Below, piece by piece: positions 43,783-52,940 of a stretch of DNA of 64,000 nucleotides (the first letter of the stretch is position 1; each line of letters starts with the position of its first letter). The DNA comes from Planctomyces sp. (lineage in GTDB: Bacteria > Planctomycetota > Planctomycetia > Planctomycetales > Planctomycetaceae), in NCBI GenBank assembly GCA_019636235.1, contig JAHBXW010000013.1, forward strand, positions 62,001-126,000, given 5' to 3'. The notes below the pieces were generated by a model. The model ran no database searches, was not told where the DNA came from, and was given only the letters and a program-made list of their open reading frames with translations. A program made the translations under genes and the position numbers.

Positions 43783-45324
43783 ATGCATGAACTCCGCTTC
43801 GACATCCGTCAGTCCGGGAACCGCATGATCGGATACGACTCCCTGCGCGAGAACGCCGCTGCTGCCCGTCGCCTGTTCCTGCAGCATTGCGCGAACGGTT
43901 TCGGCGGCGTGGCCGCCGCCGGGCTGCTGGCCTCGGAGGGCGTGGTCGCTCCAGCCCTCGCCGCCGATGCCTCGTCCGCTCTCACGACGCGGCCTCCGCA
44001 TCTCCCGCCCCGCGCCAAGAACTGCATCTTCATCTTTCTTGAGGGCGCCCCCAGCCAGCTCGACCTGTTCGATCGCAAGCCGAGACTCCTGGAACTGCAT
44101 GGCCAGCCGATGCCCGAATCGCTGCTGGCCGGCGTGCGGTTCGCGTTCCTGAAGCCGGAGACGGCGCTCCTCATGGGACCGCAGGCCCGAACCTGGGCCC
44201 GGCATGGCGAGTGCGGCCTCGAACTGTCCGATCTGCTGCCGAATCTGGCCCGCTGCGCCGACGCCCTGCTGCTGGTCAAGTCGATGCACACCGACCAGTT
44301 CAACCACCATCCGGGGCAGCTTCTGATGCAATGCGGCCGGGCGATGTTCGGACTGCCCGCGATGGGCTCGTGGGTGATGTACGGACTGGGCAGCGAATCG
44401 CAGAACCTGCCCGGCTATGTCGTCCTGAACTGCGGCCGGGGATCCAGCGGCGGCGCCTCGCTGTGGTCCAGCGGCTTTCTGCCATCGACGTACGCCGGCG
44501 TCCTGTTCCGGTCGGAAGGCGAACCGGTTCTCAACCTGGCCAACCCCGACGGCCTGCCGCAGTCGCTGCAGCGGGAGGGGCTGGACGTCCTGGGCCGCAT
44601 GAATCGCCGACGGTTCGACGAACTGGGGGATCCCGAAATCGCCAGCCGAATCGCGAACTACGAACTGGCGTTCCGGATGCAGACGTCGGCGCCCGAACTG
44701 CTGGACCTCTCGGGCGAGACCCGCGAGACGCTGGAGGCTTATGGCGTCGATCGCCCGGGGCCGGACTTCAAAGGGGGCCGCGGCGGCGGGCCGGAGACGT
44801 ACGGGGCGTTCGCCCGGAACTGCCTGCTGGCGCGGCGGCTCGTCGAGCGCGGCGTCCGGTTCGTGAACCTGATCCACGCCTCGTGGGACCATCACTCGAA
44901 TCTCGACCGGGAACTGGCGTTCAACGCGGGCATGGCGGATCAGCCGGTGGCCGCCCTGATTCAGGACCTCAAGCAGCGAGGGCTGCTGGACGATACGCTC
45001 GTGGTCTGGGCCTCGGAGTTCGGCCGCACGCCGTTGGGAGAGAACCGGAACGGCGACACGCAGAACGTCACCGGACGGGACCATCACCCGTACGCGTTCT
45101 CGATCTTTCTGGCTGGCGGCGGAGTTCGCGGCGGGCAGACCTGGGGCGAGACCGACGACATCGGCTGGAGCGTGACGCGCGATCCGGTCCACATCAACGA
45201 TCTGCAGGCGACGCTGCTGCACCTGTTCGGGCTGGACCATTTGCGGCTGACGCACCGCCACCAGGGGCGGGACTTCCGATTGACGGACGTCGCCGGGAAC
45301 GTCATCGACGGCTGGCTGGCATGA
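43783..45324 (+). CDS. DUF1501 family secreted protein, copy 4
   Basis: The 513-residue protein has an N-terminal signal region (RRLFLQHCANGFGGVAAAGL) that is Tat-like but less canonical than in the other copies. Family blocks are CIFIFLEGAPSQLDLFDRKP, WASEFGRTPLGENRNGD and TGRDHHPYAFSIFLAGGG. The usual GRDHW is GRDHH here. This sub-branch (NHHPGQLLMQCG, DHHSNLDRELAFNAGM) differs from the other three copies and is the one often found beside PSD1/cytochrome genes elsewhere; none adjoins it here. It ends 5 bases before the convergent panD stop. Confidence 0.92.
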   Translation: MHELRFDIRQSGNRMIGYDSLRENAAAARRLFLQHCANGFGGVAAAGLLASEGVVAPALAADASSALTTRPPHLPPRAKNCIFIFLEGAPSQLDLFDRKPRLLELHGQPMPESLLAGVRFAFLKPETALLMGPQARTWARHGECGLELSDLLPNLARCADALLLVKSMHTDQFNHHPGQLLMQCGRAMFGLPAMGSWVMYGLGSESQNLPGYVVLNCGRGSSGGASLWSSGFLPSTYAGVLFRSEGEPVLNLANPDGLPQSLQREGLDVLGRMNRRRFDELGDPEIASRIANYELAFRMQTSAPELLDLSGETRETLEAYGVDRPGPDFKGGRGGGPETYGAFARNCLLARRLVERGVRFVNLIHASWDHHSNLDRELAFNAGMADQPVAALIQDLKQRGLLDDTLVVWASEFGRTPLGENRNGDTQNVTGRDHHPYAFSIFLAGGGVRGGQTWGETDDIGWSVTRDPVHINDLQATLLHLFGLDHLRLTHRHQGRDFRLTDVAGNVIDGWLA

Positions 45325-45329
45325 CGGGC

Positions 45330-45716
45330 TCAGGCGCCGGGGGCGTCGGCGGGTTCGCCGGCCCACTGCTCGATGATGTGGTTGGACTCGTCGAGAATGG
45401 CGATCTTCGGCTGCACGCGCGCGGCGCGGCGTGGCTTCGCGAAGGCGAAAGACATCACGATGATCCGGTGTCCGGGAGACGCCAGGTGCGCCATGGCTCC
45501 GTTCAGCTCAATCGCGCCGCTGCCGCGCGGACCGCGGATCACGTAGGTCTCCCCCCGGGCGCCGTTCGCACAGTTGCCGATCAGCACCTGTTCGAAGGGC
45601 AGGAAGCCGACCGCTTCCATCAGATCCTCGGCGATCGTGATGCTGCCGTGATAGTTGAGTTCCGTACGGGTGACGGTCGCAAGATGGAGTTTCGCCTTAA
45701 GAACGCGCAGCAACAT
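45330..45716 (-). CDS. panD: Aspartate 1-decarboxylase precursor
   Basis: The 128-residue proenzyme opens MLLRVLKAKLHLATVTRTEL and carries the self-cleavage site YHGSITI, with Gly24-Ser25 at the standard position. Cleavage makes the pyruvoyl group that decarboxylates aspartate to beta-alanine for pantothenate and CoA synthesis. The block ANGARGETYVIRGPRGSGAI is also typical. No other pan gene is adjacent. A clear ribosome-binding site is not visible. Confidence 0.96.
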   Translation of the reverse strand: MLLRVLKAKLHLATVTRTELNYHGSITIAEDLMEAVGFLPFEQVLIGNCANGARGETYVIRGPRGSGAIELNGAMAHLASPGHRIIVMSFAFAKPRRAARVQPKIAILDESNHIIEQWAGEPADAPGA

Positions 45717-45887
45717 GGATGGGACTGACTTGTAGGCCGGGGACCGCCGGGTCAGCCGGCGGGTTCTGAAGAGTCGGGGTTTCCCGGGCGGCGGTCAAGG
45801 CCGCAATCCGTCGAACGCGCCCATCGACCATGACCGGAGCGAGACAACCCGCCGAGCGCGCCTGGCGACGCAGCGGGCGATCTTCTC

Positions 45888-48800
45888 TCAGCCCAACCCG
45901 TGCTTCTTCAACTTGCTGAAAAACGTGCTGCGCGGCAGCCCCAGCAGCCGTGCCGCGTCCGCCTTGTTGCCGCTGCAGCGGCGGAGCGCGTCTTCCAGCA
46001 TCGACCGCTCCTCGCTGGACCCGTTGATCACGATCCGCCTCGGCACGGAGAGCGCGTCGGCCGTCAGCCGCCGTCGCCGCGGAGCAGGCGTTTCCTCGAT
46101 CACGGGCCGGGCCGTCGCCGGCAGCAGATTGCCCCTCAGCTCGCCCGGCAGATCGTCCACCGTCACGATGCCATTCTCCGCCAGCACGACAGCGCGCTCG
46201 ATGACGTTCTGCAGCTCACGAATGTTGCCTGGCCAGGCGTGCTCGGTCAGCAGCCGCAGTGCGAAATCGTCGATCGTCGACACGTGCTTGCCCGTCTTCT
46301 CGCAGGCCCGCCTGAGAAAGTGCAGCGACAGATCGAACAAGTCCTCGCGTCGCTCGCGGAGCGGGGGCAGCGTGATCGTGATGACGTTCAGTCGGTAGTA
46401 CAGGTCCTCGCGGAACTGACCGTCGGCGATCAGTCGTTCGAGATTCTGATGCGTCGCCGCGACCAGCCGCACATCGACCGGCACGGGCTGCGACCCGCCC
46501 ACCGGCTCGATCACGCGCTCCTGCAGGACTCGCAACAGCTTGACCTGAGTTTCCAGGGAGATGTCGCCGATTTCGTCGAGGAACAGCGTCCCCCCCTCAG
46601 CCAGTTGGAAGCGCCCGACCCGCGCCTCCCGGGCGTCGGTGAACGCACCCTTCACGTGGCCGAACAGCTCGCTTTCGAGCAGCGACGGCGACAACGCCGC
46701 GCAGTGCACCGTGACCAGCGGGCCGTCGCGGCGGGGGCTGTTGTCGTGAATGGCCCGCGCCAGCAGTTCTTTGCCCGTTCCGCTTTCCCCGCGCAGCAGC
46801 ACCGACGATTCGCTGGCCGCAACCTTGCGAACCGTGTCCAGCACGCGTTCGATGGCGGGGCTCTTGCCGCGAATCGCGTCCCGCCGGAATTCCGTCGGCG
46901 CCAGTTCGGTGCGGGGCCCCGCCGCCGTCGACAGTTCCGCCTGCAGAAAGGCGATTCGCCGCCCCTGCTCCGAAATCAATTGCGTCTTCTCCTGCAGATC
47001 GTGCGTCAGCCGGCTGACGTCCTCATGCACCTTCGCGCAGTGCAGCGCCACGCCCGTGACGCGGCCGATCGCCGTAATGAATGTCACGTCCTCCGCCGTG
47101 TAGGCCGCGCCGTTCGCCTTCGCCCCCAGCACCACGACGCCGATGATCTCCCCTTCCGATTCCAGCCCCTGAATCAGTTCGGCGCTGAATCGTCGCAACC
47201 ACTCCTGGACCGGACTGACGCCGCTGGGCACACGCTGCACGGCCGTCTCCTCGGCCAGCGCCTGGAACGCCTCGTCATCTGCGGAGAACTGGCGGGGCAC
47301 GTCCATCCGGCCGATGACCGTCGCCAGTCGAAACCGCTGCCGGTCGCCGTCCTGCAGGTACAGCGCAGCCCGGTCGACTCGCAACGCTTCGCAGCAGGAC
47401 GACAGCAGGTTCTCCGCGACCGCCTGACGCTCGAGCACGTGCGTCACAGCGCGGTTGATCCGCTGCAACGCCTTGTCCAGCGGGTACTTCTCCCGGAAGA
47501 ACCGCCGGTCCAGCGTTCGCTGAAACCGGTCCCGGAACCAGCCCGCCGCCAGCAGGCTGACCGCCAGCACCAGCACCAGCGGCAGCGGATGGCTGAAGAA
47601 CGGATTCTCATGCCGCAACGACGCGACAGCCGCCGCCGCGATCAGCAGGCTCGACCCGCAGGCCAGCCCGAAGCTGATCACGTAGTACCACATGCCCCGG
47701 CTGAGCACCTGGTCGACGAGCATCAGCTTGTAGCGCGCGATGCCCACCGCGTAGGCGATCATGAACAGCGCGCTGGCGACAGCCATCGGCGCGCGGGCCG
47801 CCCCGAATGCGAAGGCTGACGTCTGAAACGCCGCCAGATACAGCGTGTAACAGATCGGCAGGGCCGCCCCGAGACCGGCCCACAGGATCCATTTCACCTG
47901 GGCTCGCTCCATCGGATGATGCGCCTGCAGATAGCTCCGCACGAGACAGACCATGCTTGCCACGAACATCAGCGCCGCGAGGCTCACGTAGGCGAACACG
48001 CCCGTCCGCAACAGCCCCATGACGGACGCAGCCCCCAGCCCCATCCAGCGTTCCACGCCGCTGGCCAGCGGAGTCTCGCCCCAGTCGCGCGACAACAGTG
48101 ATCCCGCCAGCGCGCAGCCGATCGCCGCCGCGGCCGACATCGCCGGAACCGCATACAGCCCGGTCAGGCACAGGCCCCTGCGACGCTGAAGCGCTGGAGA
48201 CGGCGAGGGATAGACCAGAAAGAAGTGCAGCAGCGCCGGGGGCAGCAACACGGCCGCCAGAATCAGGCCGCAGGCCAGCACCGGCGATCCCGCCACGACC
48301 CACCAGTGGTTGCCGCCCGAATACGCCACCAGCGCCAGACTGCTGACCACGAAAAACAGCTTCACCGCCTGATCGTCCGGACGATTCCAGTACGCCATGC
48401 CGGTCAGCACGACGATCGGCAACTGCAGCAGGAACCACACGAACGTCCAGGTCAGCGGACCCAGCGGCTGCGGCGAGAGTCTCAGCCAGCCATGCTCGAC
48501 TTCGCGGGCGCCCGCGGGCTGGAACGCGACACGCACGTAGCGCGTGCCGTCGTAATGTTCGACGATGCGGTGATACGTGTCCGTCAGGTCCTCGGGCGAG
48601 GAGCCAATCCACAGCCGCCCGCCGGCGATGGGCCGCAACTTGCGCAGATCGGCCTGGGCCCGCGCGTAGTTCACGAAGGAATGAATCGAGCTGCCGCCCA
48701 GCGCCAGCAACCGGTCGCCAGCTTTTGGAACGGGGCGCCCGGACCTGCCGCGGTACTCCGACTCCTGCGGGCCGCGACTGATGACGATCCCGTTCTTCGG

Positions 48801-48947
48801 GTCTCGATCACTGCCCAGCACGCAGCGCACGGGGACTTCCGGGCTGGACGTGACGTACCACAGCGCCGCGACGCAGTACAGGACACACAGCCCGCTGAGA
48901 GCAGTCAGCGAGATCTGCTCTCGGCGTAGACTGGGCATGGCTGGCAA
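45888..48947 (-). CDS. Membrane-embedded sigma-54-dependent transcriptional activator
   Basis: This is a 1019-residue protein. An N-terminal span (about 12-32) leads to an extracytoplasmic PDZ-like loop (about 35-165, [18 protein letters not shown]). Seven to eight spans follow up to about residue 470. A cytoplasmic GAF-like domain (about 490-650) precedes a helical linker. The AAA+ domain has Walker A GESGTGKE (~718-725), the sigma-54 contact loop as GAFTDA instead of GAFTGA (~764), and Walker [13 protein letters not shown] Fis-type helix-turn-helix ends the protein ([20 protein letters not shown]). NtrC-type activators are normally soluble; here sensing and output are joined in one membrane protein. 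The signal and target promoters are unknown. Two ATGs (48947, 48938) are possible starts. Confidence 0.92.
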   Translation of the reverse strand: MPAMPSLRREQISLTALSGLCVLYCVAALWYVTSSPEVPVRCVLGSDRDPKNGIVISRGPQESEYRGRSGRPVPKAGDRLLALGGSSIHSFVNYARAQADLRKLRPIAGGRLWIGSSPEDLTDTYHRIVEHYDGTRYVRVAFQPAGAREVEHGWLRLSPQPLGPLTWTFVWFLLQLPIVVLTGMAYWNRPDDQAVKLFFVVSSLALVAYSGGNHWWVVAGSPVLACGLILAAVLLPPALLHFFLVYPSPSPALQRRRGLCLTGLYAVPAMSAAAAIGCALAGSLLSRDWGETPLASGVERWMGLGAASVMGLLRTGVFAYVSLAALMFVASMVCLVRSYLQAHHPMERAQVKWILWAGLGAALPICYTLYLAAFQTSAFAFGAARAPMAVASALFMIAYAVGIARYKLMLVDQVLSRGMWYYVISFGLACGSSLLIAAAAVASLRHENPFFSHPLPLVLVLAVSLLAAGWFRDRFQRTLDRRFFREKYPLDKALQRINRAVTHVLERQAVAENLLSSCCEALRVDRAALYLQDGDRQRFRLATVIGRMDVPRQFSADDEAFQALAEETAVQRVPSGVSPVQEWLRRFSAELIQGLESEGEIIGVVVLGAKANGAAYTAEDVTFITAIGRVTGVALHCAKVHEDVSRLTHDLQEKTQLISEQGRRIAFLQAELSTAAGPRTELAPTEFRRDAIRGKSPAIERVLDTVRKVAASESSVLLRGESGTGKELLARAIHDNSPRRDGPLVTVHCAALSPSLLESELFGHVKGAFTDAREARVGRFQLAEGGTLFLDEIGDISLETQVKLLRVLQERVIEPVGGSQPVPVDVRLVAATHQNLERLIADGQFREDLYYRLNVITITLPPLRERREDLFDLSLHFLRRACEKTGKHVSTIDDFALRLLTEHAWPGNIRELQNVIERAVVLAENGIVTVDDLPGELRGNLLPATARPVIEETPAPRRRRLTADALSVPRRIVINGSSEERSMLEDALRRCSGNKADAARLLGLPRSTFFSKLKKHGLG

Positions 48948-48979
48948 TACCGGATGACTATACGTTTATTTACATTTGT

Positions 48980-49137
48980 CAGCGCCGAAATCAGCGCCGA
49001 CATCGACGAAGATCGTACGACTTCGGCGCGCCGAACGCAAATGTGCGCCGAATCGATGTCGGCGCGAAAACAATTTCCTTGGCGTTTGCTGGGGATTTCG
49101 ATCTGCACTCCGATCAATCCCCATCTCGGCGCTGATT
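48980..49137. repeat. Inverted/direct repeat cluster with TCAGCGCCGA motif
   Basis: TCAGCGCCGA occurs twice in direct order (48980-48989 and 48991-49000) and once exactly inverted (49126-49135); with flanks the pair 48989-49000/49126-49137 is a perfect 12-bp inverted repeat. A 13-bp perfect inverted repeat (48994-49006 with 49053-49065) encloses a 14-bp palindrome TTCGGCGCGCCGAA at 49022-49035. A further 8-bp stem pairs 49090-49097 with 49116-49123. It could be an operator array for the adjacent activator or a small repetitive element; which one is not known. Confidence 0.6.
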
Positions 49138-49171
49138 GGCACACGATCTGCAAATCTTTCAATCGCCCAGC

Positions 49172-49302
49172 TAAGACCCTTGGCTGAGTTGCGACAGTCC
49201 ACAGGACTGCGGGAACTGAACAGGCAGCCTGACCCACGTTGCTATTCAGACCGTACTCCACTCCGGCCTGCAGTCCGGACTGACGCCTCGCCAAGGGTCT
49301 TA
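49172..49302. mobile_element. MITE-like element with TA-flanked terminal inverted repeats
   Basis: TAAGACCCTTGGC at 49172-49184 is matched exactly in reverse complement by 49290-49302. Similarity between the two arms continues inward with small gaps (GAG, GCG, then CAGTCC and GGACTGC), giving arms of about 40-45 bases. Each end includes TA, the target duplicated by IS630/Tc1-mariner transposases. The 131-base length, absence of coding capacity and intergenic position fit a miniature inverted-repeat element. A stable RNA hairpin serving another purpose is the alternative. Confidence 0.55.
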
Positions 49303-49367
49303 TCTTTATTTTATGCCCTTGTCGCGTCACGTCTTGTTCGCCGGCCGCCGCCGCTGAGGCCCCTCGC

Positions 49368-50495
49368 GTGAGGATCGACCGGATCGATCTGTTCCACATC
49401 GCGATGCCGCTGCTGCGCCCCTGGCGGACCGCCTATGGCGAAGACTCCGTGATCGAGTCGGTCCTGTGCCGTCTCTCCTCCGGCGATCGGGCCGCCTGGG
49501 GAGAAAGCTGCCCGCTGGCCGCGCCCACCTACTCTCCCGAATGGGCCGGCGGCGTCTTCGAGGCCGTCCACCGCTGGCTCGGCCCCGCGATCCTCGGGCA
49601 TGAATTGGAAACCGCCTGCGATCTGCAGTCCCGGTTGAACGCCTTCCGAGGGAACTCCTTCGCCAAGGGCCTGCTCGACAGCGCCTGGTGGAACCTCGAA
49701 GTTCAGCGTCAGGGGGTGCCGCTGCACCGGCTGCTCGGCGCCGCTCGCGACATGGCGCCGGTCGGGGCCGACCTCGGCGTGGCCGACTCGCTCGACGAAC
49801 TGCTGGACGACGTCGACGCTGCGGTGCGGGACGGCTTTCCCCGGCTGAAGCTCAAGTTCAGGCCAGGCTGGGACCTGCCGATCGTGCGGGCCGTCCGCGA
49901 GCGGCATCCCGGTTTGACCCTGCACATCGATTGCAACGGCGGATACTCGCTGCGCGACATCGACTTGTTCCAGAGGCTCGACGAGTTTCAGCTGGCGATG
50001 ATCGAGCAACCGCTGGCGTGGGACGACCTGCTGGAGCACGCCGAGCTGGGCCGCAGCATTCGGACGCCGATCTGTCTGGATGAAAGCCTGAGCAGCGTCG
50101 CCCAGGTCGAACGGGGCTTGAAGCTGGGCAGCGCGCAGGTGTTCAACCTGAAGCCCGCGCGGCTCGGCGGCCTGACCAACGCGGTGCGGGCGCACGATCT
50201 GTGCGCCGCCGCTGGCGCGACGTGCTGGGTCGGGGGAATGCTGGAAAGCTCAATTGGCGTCGCACAATGTGCCGCGCTGGCCATGCTGGACAATTGCACG
50301 TACCCGGCCGACATCTTCCCCAGCACGAAGTACTATGCGGAGGAGCTGGGCGATCCTCCGGTGACTCTGGTCGTTGATGCTTCGGGGACGCCGGCGATCC
50401 GGGCGCCGCTGTCGCTGCCCGAGCCGCGCACGGATCTACTGCGACGGTTCACGCTGCGGACGGAGACGTTGTCGACGTCGAGCGTCTCGTCTTGA
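49368..50495 (+). CDS. menC: Enolase-superfamily protein, o-succinylbenzoate synthase-like
   Basis: The 375-residue protein starts at GTG with GAGG 9 bases upstream. It opens with the capping domain (MPLLRPWRTAYGEDSVIESV) and shows barrel motifs of the MenC/N-acylamino acid racemase branch: LKLKFRPGWD (K-x-K), LHIDCNGGYS, MIEQPLAWDD, ICLDESLSS and NLKPARLGGL. OSBS makes o-succinylbenzoate for menaquinone; relatives racemise N-acylamino acids and the two are hard to separate by sequence. No other men gene is nearby. The symbol is therefore tentative. It is divergent from the sigma-54 activator across the repeat-rich gap. Confidence 0.85.
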   Translation: MRIDRIDLFHIAMPLLRPWRTAYGEDSVIESVLCRLSSGDRAAWGESCPLAAPTYSPEWAGGVFEAVHRWLGPAILGHELETACDLQSRLNAFRGNSFAKGLLDSAWWNLEVQRQGVPLHRLLGAARDMAPVGADLGVADSLDELLDDVDAAVRDGFPRLKLKFRPGWDLPIVRAVRERHPGLTLHIDCNGGYSLRDIDLFQRLDEFQLAMIEQPLAWDDLLEHAELGRSIRTPICLDESLSSVAQVERGLKLGSAQVFNLKPARLGGLTNAVRAHDLCAAAGATCWVGGMLESSIGVAQCAALAMLDNCTYPADIFPSTKYYAEELGDPPVTLVVDASGTPAIRAPLSLPEPRTDLLRRFTLRTETLSTSSVSS

Positions 50496-50906
50496 GGAAC
50501 CACTGATCGAACGGGTCCGCTCGAGGGGCCGTTGCGCGGCGGGCCGTTGCTGGTGAGTGGCGGTCCACCTCGCGAAGCCTTTCGTTTCTTTCGTGCCTTT
50601 CGTGGTCAGAATTCTTCTCTGCATGGAGAGGAGGGAATCACGAAAACAACGAAAGACACGAAGGACACGAAAGAATACAGACCCCGCCCGCTGATGAATC
50701 GAGACCGCATGAGCGAGCCAGGAGATCTGTTCGATGGCAGCAAGCGCGGTGGGCGGGTTGCGGGCCATCCGTGCTATCCGTCCTAGCGCCGCGGCACACT
50801 CCCGTCCCTGGGAATGACCCGACCGGCGAACCGCCGGATCGTCGACGTGTCTGGCCTCCTGATTACACTGACCGCTGAATTCCACGATTCCGCCAGGTGC
50901 GCCGCG
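50496..50906. other. 411-base intergenic region
   Basis: It lies between the menC-like gene and hisG. It contains the imperfect inverted repeat of ACGAAAG units at 50578-50673 and no credible gene. The hisG start at 50907 is supported by AGGT about 8 bases upstream; an in-frame ATG at 50814 has no homology after it. Confidence 0.45.
50578..50673. repeat. Palindromic array of CTTTCGT/ACGAAAG units
   Basis: Three CTTTCGT-type units at 50578-50604 are mirrored by four ACGAAAG/ACGAAGG-type units at 50639-50673, around a centre containing TCTCTGCATGGAGAG. The arms would fold as an imperfect hairpin of about 25 bases. Similar ACGAAAG-rich intergenic sequences are, as far as I recall, common in planctomycete genomes. 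No function is known; it could be a dispersed repeat, since no U-tract follows. Confidence 0.55.
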
Positions 50907-51791
50907 ATGACTGAGTCCGACCGAGTCTTGAAGCTGGGAATTCCCGCAGGCAGCCTGCAGGAGGCAACCGGGGAGCTGTTCCGCAAGGCGGGCTACAACA
51001 TCACCTTTTCGTCCCGGTCCTATTATCCGCAGGTCGACGATCCGGAAATCGAGTGCCTGCTGATCCGGGCCCAGGAAATGGCCCGGTATGTCGAGCAGGG
51101 CATTCTCGACGCGGGCATCACCGGTTACGACTGGGTCCGCGAAACCAACGCCAAGGTGTTCGAGATCTGCGAACTGCAGTTCTCGAAGGTCAGCCGCCGC
51201 CCCGTCCGCTGGGTCCTGTGCGTGCCGAACGACTCGCCGGTGCAGAGCGTCAAGGACCTGGAAGGCAAGCGGATCGCCACCGAAGTCGTCGGCCTGACCC
51301 GTTCGTTTCTGGCCCAGCACGGAGTGCAGGCCGAGATCGAGTTCTCCTGGGGGGCGACGGAAGTCAAGCCGCCGAAGCTCGCCGATGCGATCGTGGAAGT
51401 CACCGAAACGGGCTCATCGCTGCGGGCGAACAACCTGCGGATCGTCGCGGAAGTGCTGCAGAGCACGACCCGCTTCATCGCGAATCCTCAGGCCGCACAG
51501 GACGCCTGGAAGCGCCAGAAGCTCGACAATATCGCCCTCATGCTGAAGTCCTGCCTCGCGGCCGAGGGCAAGGTCGGGCTGCTGATGAACGTCCGCCGCG
51601 ACCACCTGCCGCACATTCTGCAGCAGCTGCCGGCGCTGAAGAATCCGACAGTGTCGTCGCTGTCCGATCCGGAATGGGTGGCAGTGAACACGATTCTCGA
51701 TGAGTCGGTCGTGCGGACGATCATTCCGCGACTGAAGGAAAACGGGGCGACAGGGATCGTCGAATATCCGATCTCGAAGATCATCGACTGA
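50907..51791 (+). CDS. hisG: ATP phosphoribosyltransferase, long form
   Basis: The 294-residue protein opens [20 protein letters not shown] and contains [12 protein letters not shown] and the PRPP loop [21 protein letters not shown]-terminal ACT-like regulatory region (about 215-294, [20 protein letters not shown] and [17 protein letters not shown]) marks the long, histidine-feedback-inhibited HisG. It catalyses the first step of histidine synthesis. No other his gene is adjacent. The next gene follows after 4 bases, so the two are probably co-transcribed. Confidence 0.95.
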   Translation: MTESDRVLKLGIPAGSLQEATGELFRKAGYNITFSSRSYYPQVDDPEIECLLIRAQEMARYVEQGILDAGITGYDWVRETNAKVFEICELQFSKVSRRPVRWVLCVPNDSPVQSVKDLEGKRIATEVVGLTRSFLAQHGVQAEIEFSWGATEVKPPKLADAIVEVTETGSSLRANNLRIVAEVLQSTTRFIANPQAAQDAWKRQKLDNIALMLKSCLAAEGKVGLLMNVRRDHLPHILQQLPALKNPTVSSLSDPEWVAVNTILDESVVRTIIPRLKENGATGIVEYPISKIID

Positions 51792-51795
51792 CGCT

Positions 51796-52602
51796 TTGTC
51801 CGCCCTCGCCCTTGCCGTCGCGGAACGGCGCCTGATCGCGCACAGGGACGGGGACGTCGTCGGCACGATCGGCGTCGTGCCGCAGCCGCATGGCATCGGC
51901 CTGATCTTCCCCCCGCAGGTGGTGGGGGGCGAAGAGCAGGCGCCCGTCGAGCGGCTGTTGATTCAGGGAGCGGTCGAGCGGCTGCGTCTCCAGGGAGTCG
52001 CCCTGGCGCAGGTCGTGCTGGCGGACGCGGAGCGGGAACTGGCGGCCCGATTTGGCGAGTGCGGGTTCCGAAGGTTGACGACGGCGCTGATTCTGGAGCG
52101 CGAGCTGTTGGGGCTGGCCGCGGGCGCGCCTCCGTCTGGCGCGCTGAGGGCGCGCGCGTGCGATCCGGAGCGGGATCGCGCGGATCTGGTTCGCCTCATC
52201 GAGCGGATCGGCGTCGGATCGCTGGACTGTCCGGAGCTGGACCCCTTTCGGCCGGCTGCGGCGCAGTTGGACGGGCATCGCGCCGCATGTGCCGGCGGGG
52301 CGAGCGCGTGGTGGACGTACGCGGTCGAGGGAACGCTTGCGGGGGCTGCCTTCTGTGCCGTCTTTCCCGAGACGCAAACGTGCGAGCTGCTGTTTTTTGG
52401 AGTGGCGCCGGAGTTTCGCGGCCGGGGGCTGGGGCGCGGCGTGCTGGAGCACGTGTGCGCGGTCGCAGCGGGTGAGAGGCTGCATCTGCGTGCGGCGGTT
52501 GATTCCAGAAACTCTTATGCACGAAGTGCTTACGCCGCTGCTGGGTTTCGAGAATCGGACTCGGTTGAGATCTGGGTTCATTCTCCCGGGCCGACGTCGT
52601 AA
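51796..52602 (+). CDS. GNAT-family N-acetyltransferase
   Basis: This 268-residue protein starts at TTG just 4 bases after the hisG stop. The C-terminal half has the GNAT acetyl-CoA loop FFGVAPEFRGRGLGRGVLEH and the following DSRNSYARSAYAAAGFRESD helix. The N-terminal half (HRDGDVVGTIGVVPQPHGIG, LAQVVLADAERELAARFGEC) looks like a degenerate second GNAT fold, so the protein may be a tandem-domain acetyltransferase. The substrate is unknown. Coupling with hisG is probably positional only. Confidence 0.8.
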   Translation: MSALALAVAERRLIAHRDGDVVGTIGVVPQPHGIGLIFPPQVVGGEEQAPVERLLIQGAVERLRLQGVALAQVVLADAERELAARFGECGFRRLTTALILERELLGLAAGAPPSGALRARACDPERDRADLVRLIERIGVGSLDCPELDPFRPAAAQLDGHRAACAGGASAWWTYAVEGTLAGAAFCAVFPETQTCELLFFGVAPEFRGRGLGRGVLEHVCAVAAGERLHLRAAVDSRNSYARSAYAAAGFRESDSVEIWVHSPGPTS

Positions 52603-52940
52603 ACTCATTTCGACAGGTTTTCGACATGGACGGACGCGCCGCCTCAGGGCTGGCGGCTGCGGTTGCTTGGGAATTCACGTCGTTGCGGCAGCGGGATGTC
52701 TTCATGGTCCGTTCACGTTTGACACGCCCCCCCGCACGGGTAGCATCGCCCGCGTCGAGTGAGTTCAATCATCGACCCGGCAGCGCTGGTGGAGCGAGGC
52801 CGGGGCGAACGTGTCTCCTGTCCTGTTTCCCTGACGCCATTGTCGGTTCCGCACGGAGCGGCAACGGAGTGCTGAAGCGGATCAATTCCGGAAACCGAGT
52901 GGGTTCCGGGAACAGGATCGGTGCGCGCGGGGGGAGCACC
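52603..52940. other. 338-base region upstream of dnaA
   Basis: The dnaA frame stays open through this region, but the translated residues do not resemble DnaA domain I. I searched by eye for TTATCCACA-like DnaA boxes and AT-rich unwinding repeats and found none. A small palindrome (GTTCCGGGAAC, about 52903-52913) lies just before the dnaA ribosome-binding site. It does not look like an origin. Confidence 0.45.

Larger units (their letters stand above)
48948..49367. other. 420-base divergent intergenic region rich in inverted repeats
   Basis: The region lies between the sigma-54 activator and the menC-like gene and is visibly less GC-rich than the flanks. It carries two separate blocks, the repeat cluster at 48980-49137 and the TA-flanked MITE-like element at 49172-49302. 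Short frames here (for example a 77-codon plus frame at 48954) repeat the same residues because of the underlying DNA repeats and are not believed to be genes. Confidence 0.6.

Noticed and set aside
48954-49187. Small gene of 77 codons (plus strand) in the repeat-rich gap
   Set aside because: Repeated residues in every frame come from the DNA inverted repeats. There is no ribosome-binding site and no homology.
48980-49302. CRISPR array
   Set aside because: Repeats are inverted and irregularly spaced, without uniform spacers or cas genes.
52603-52940. Replication origin beside dnaA
   Set aside because: No TTATCCACA-like DnaA boxes or AT-rich repeats are visible and the neighbouring genes are not the usual origin genes.
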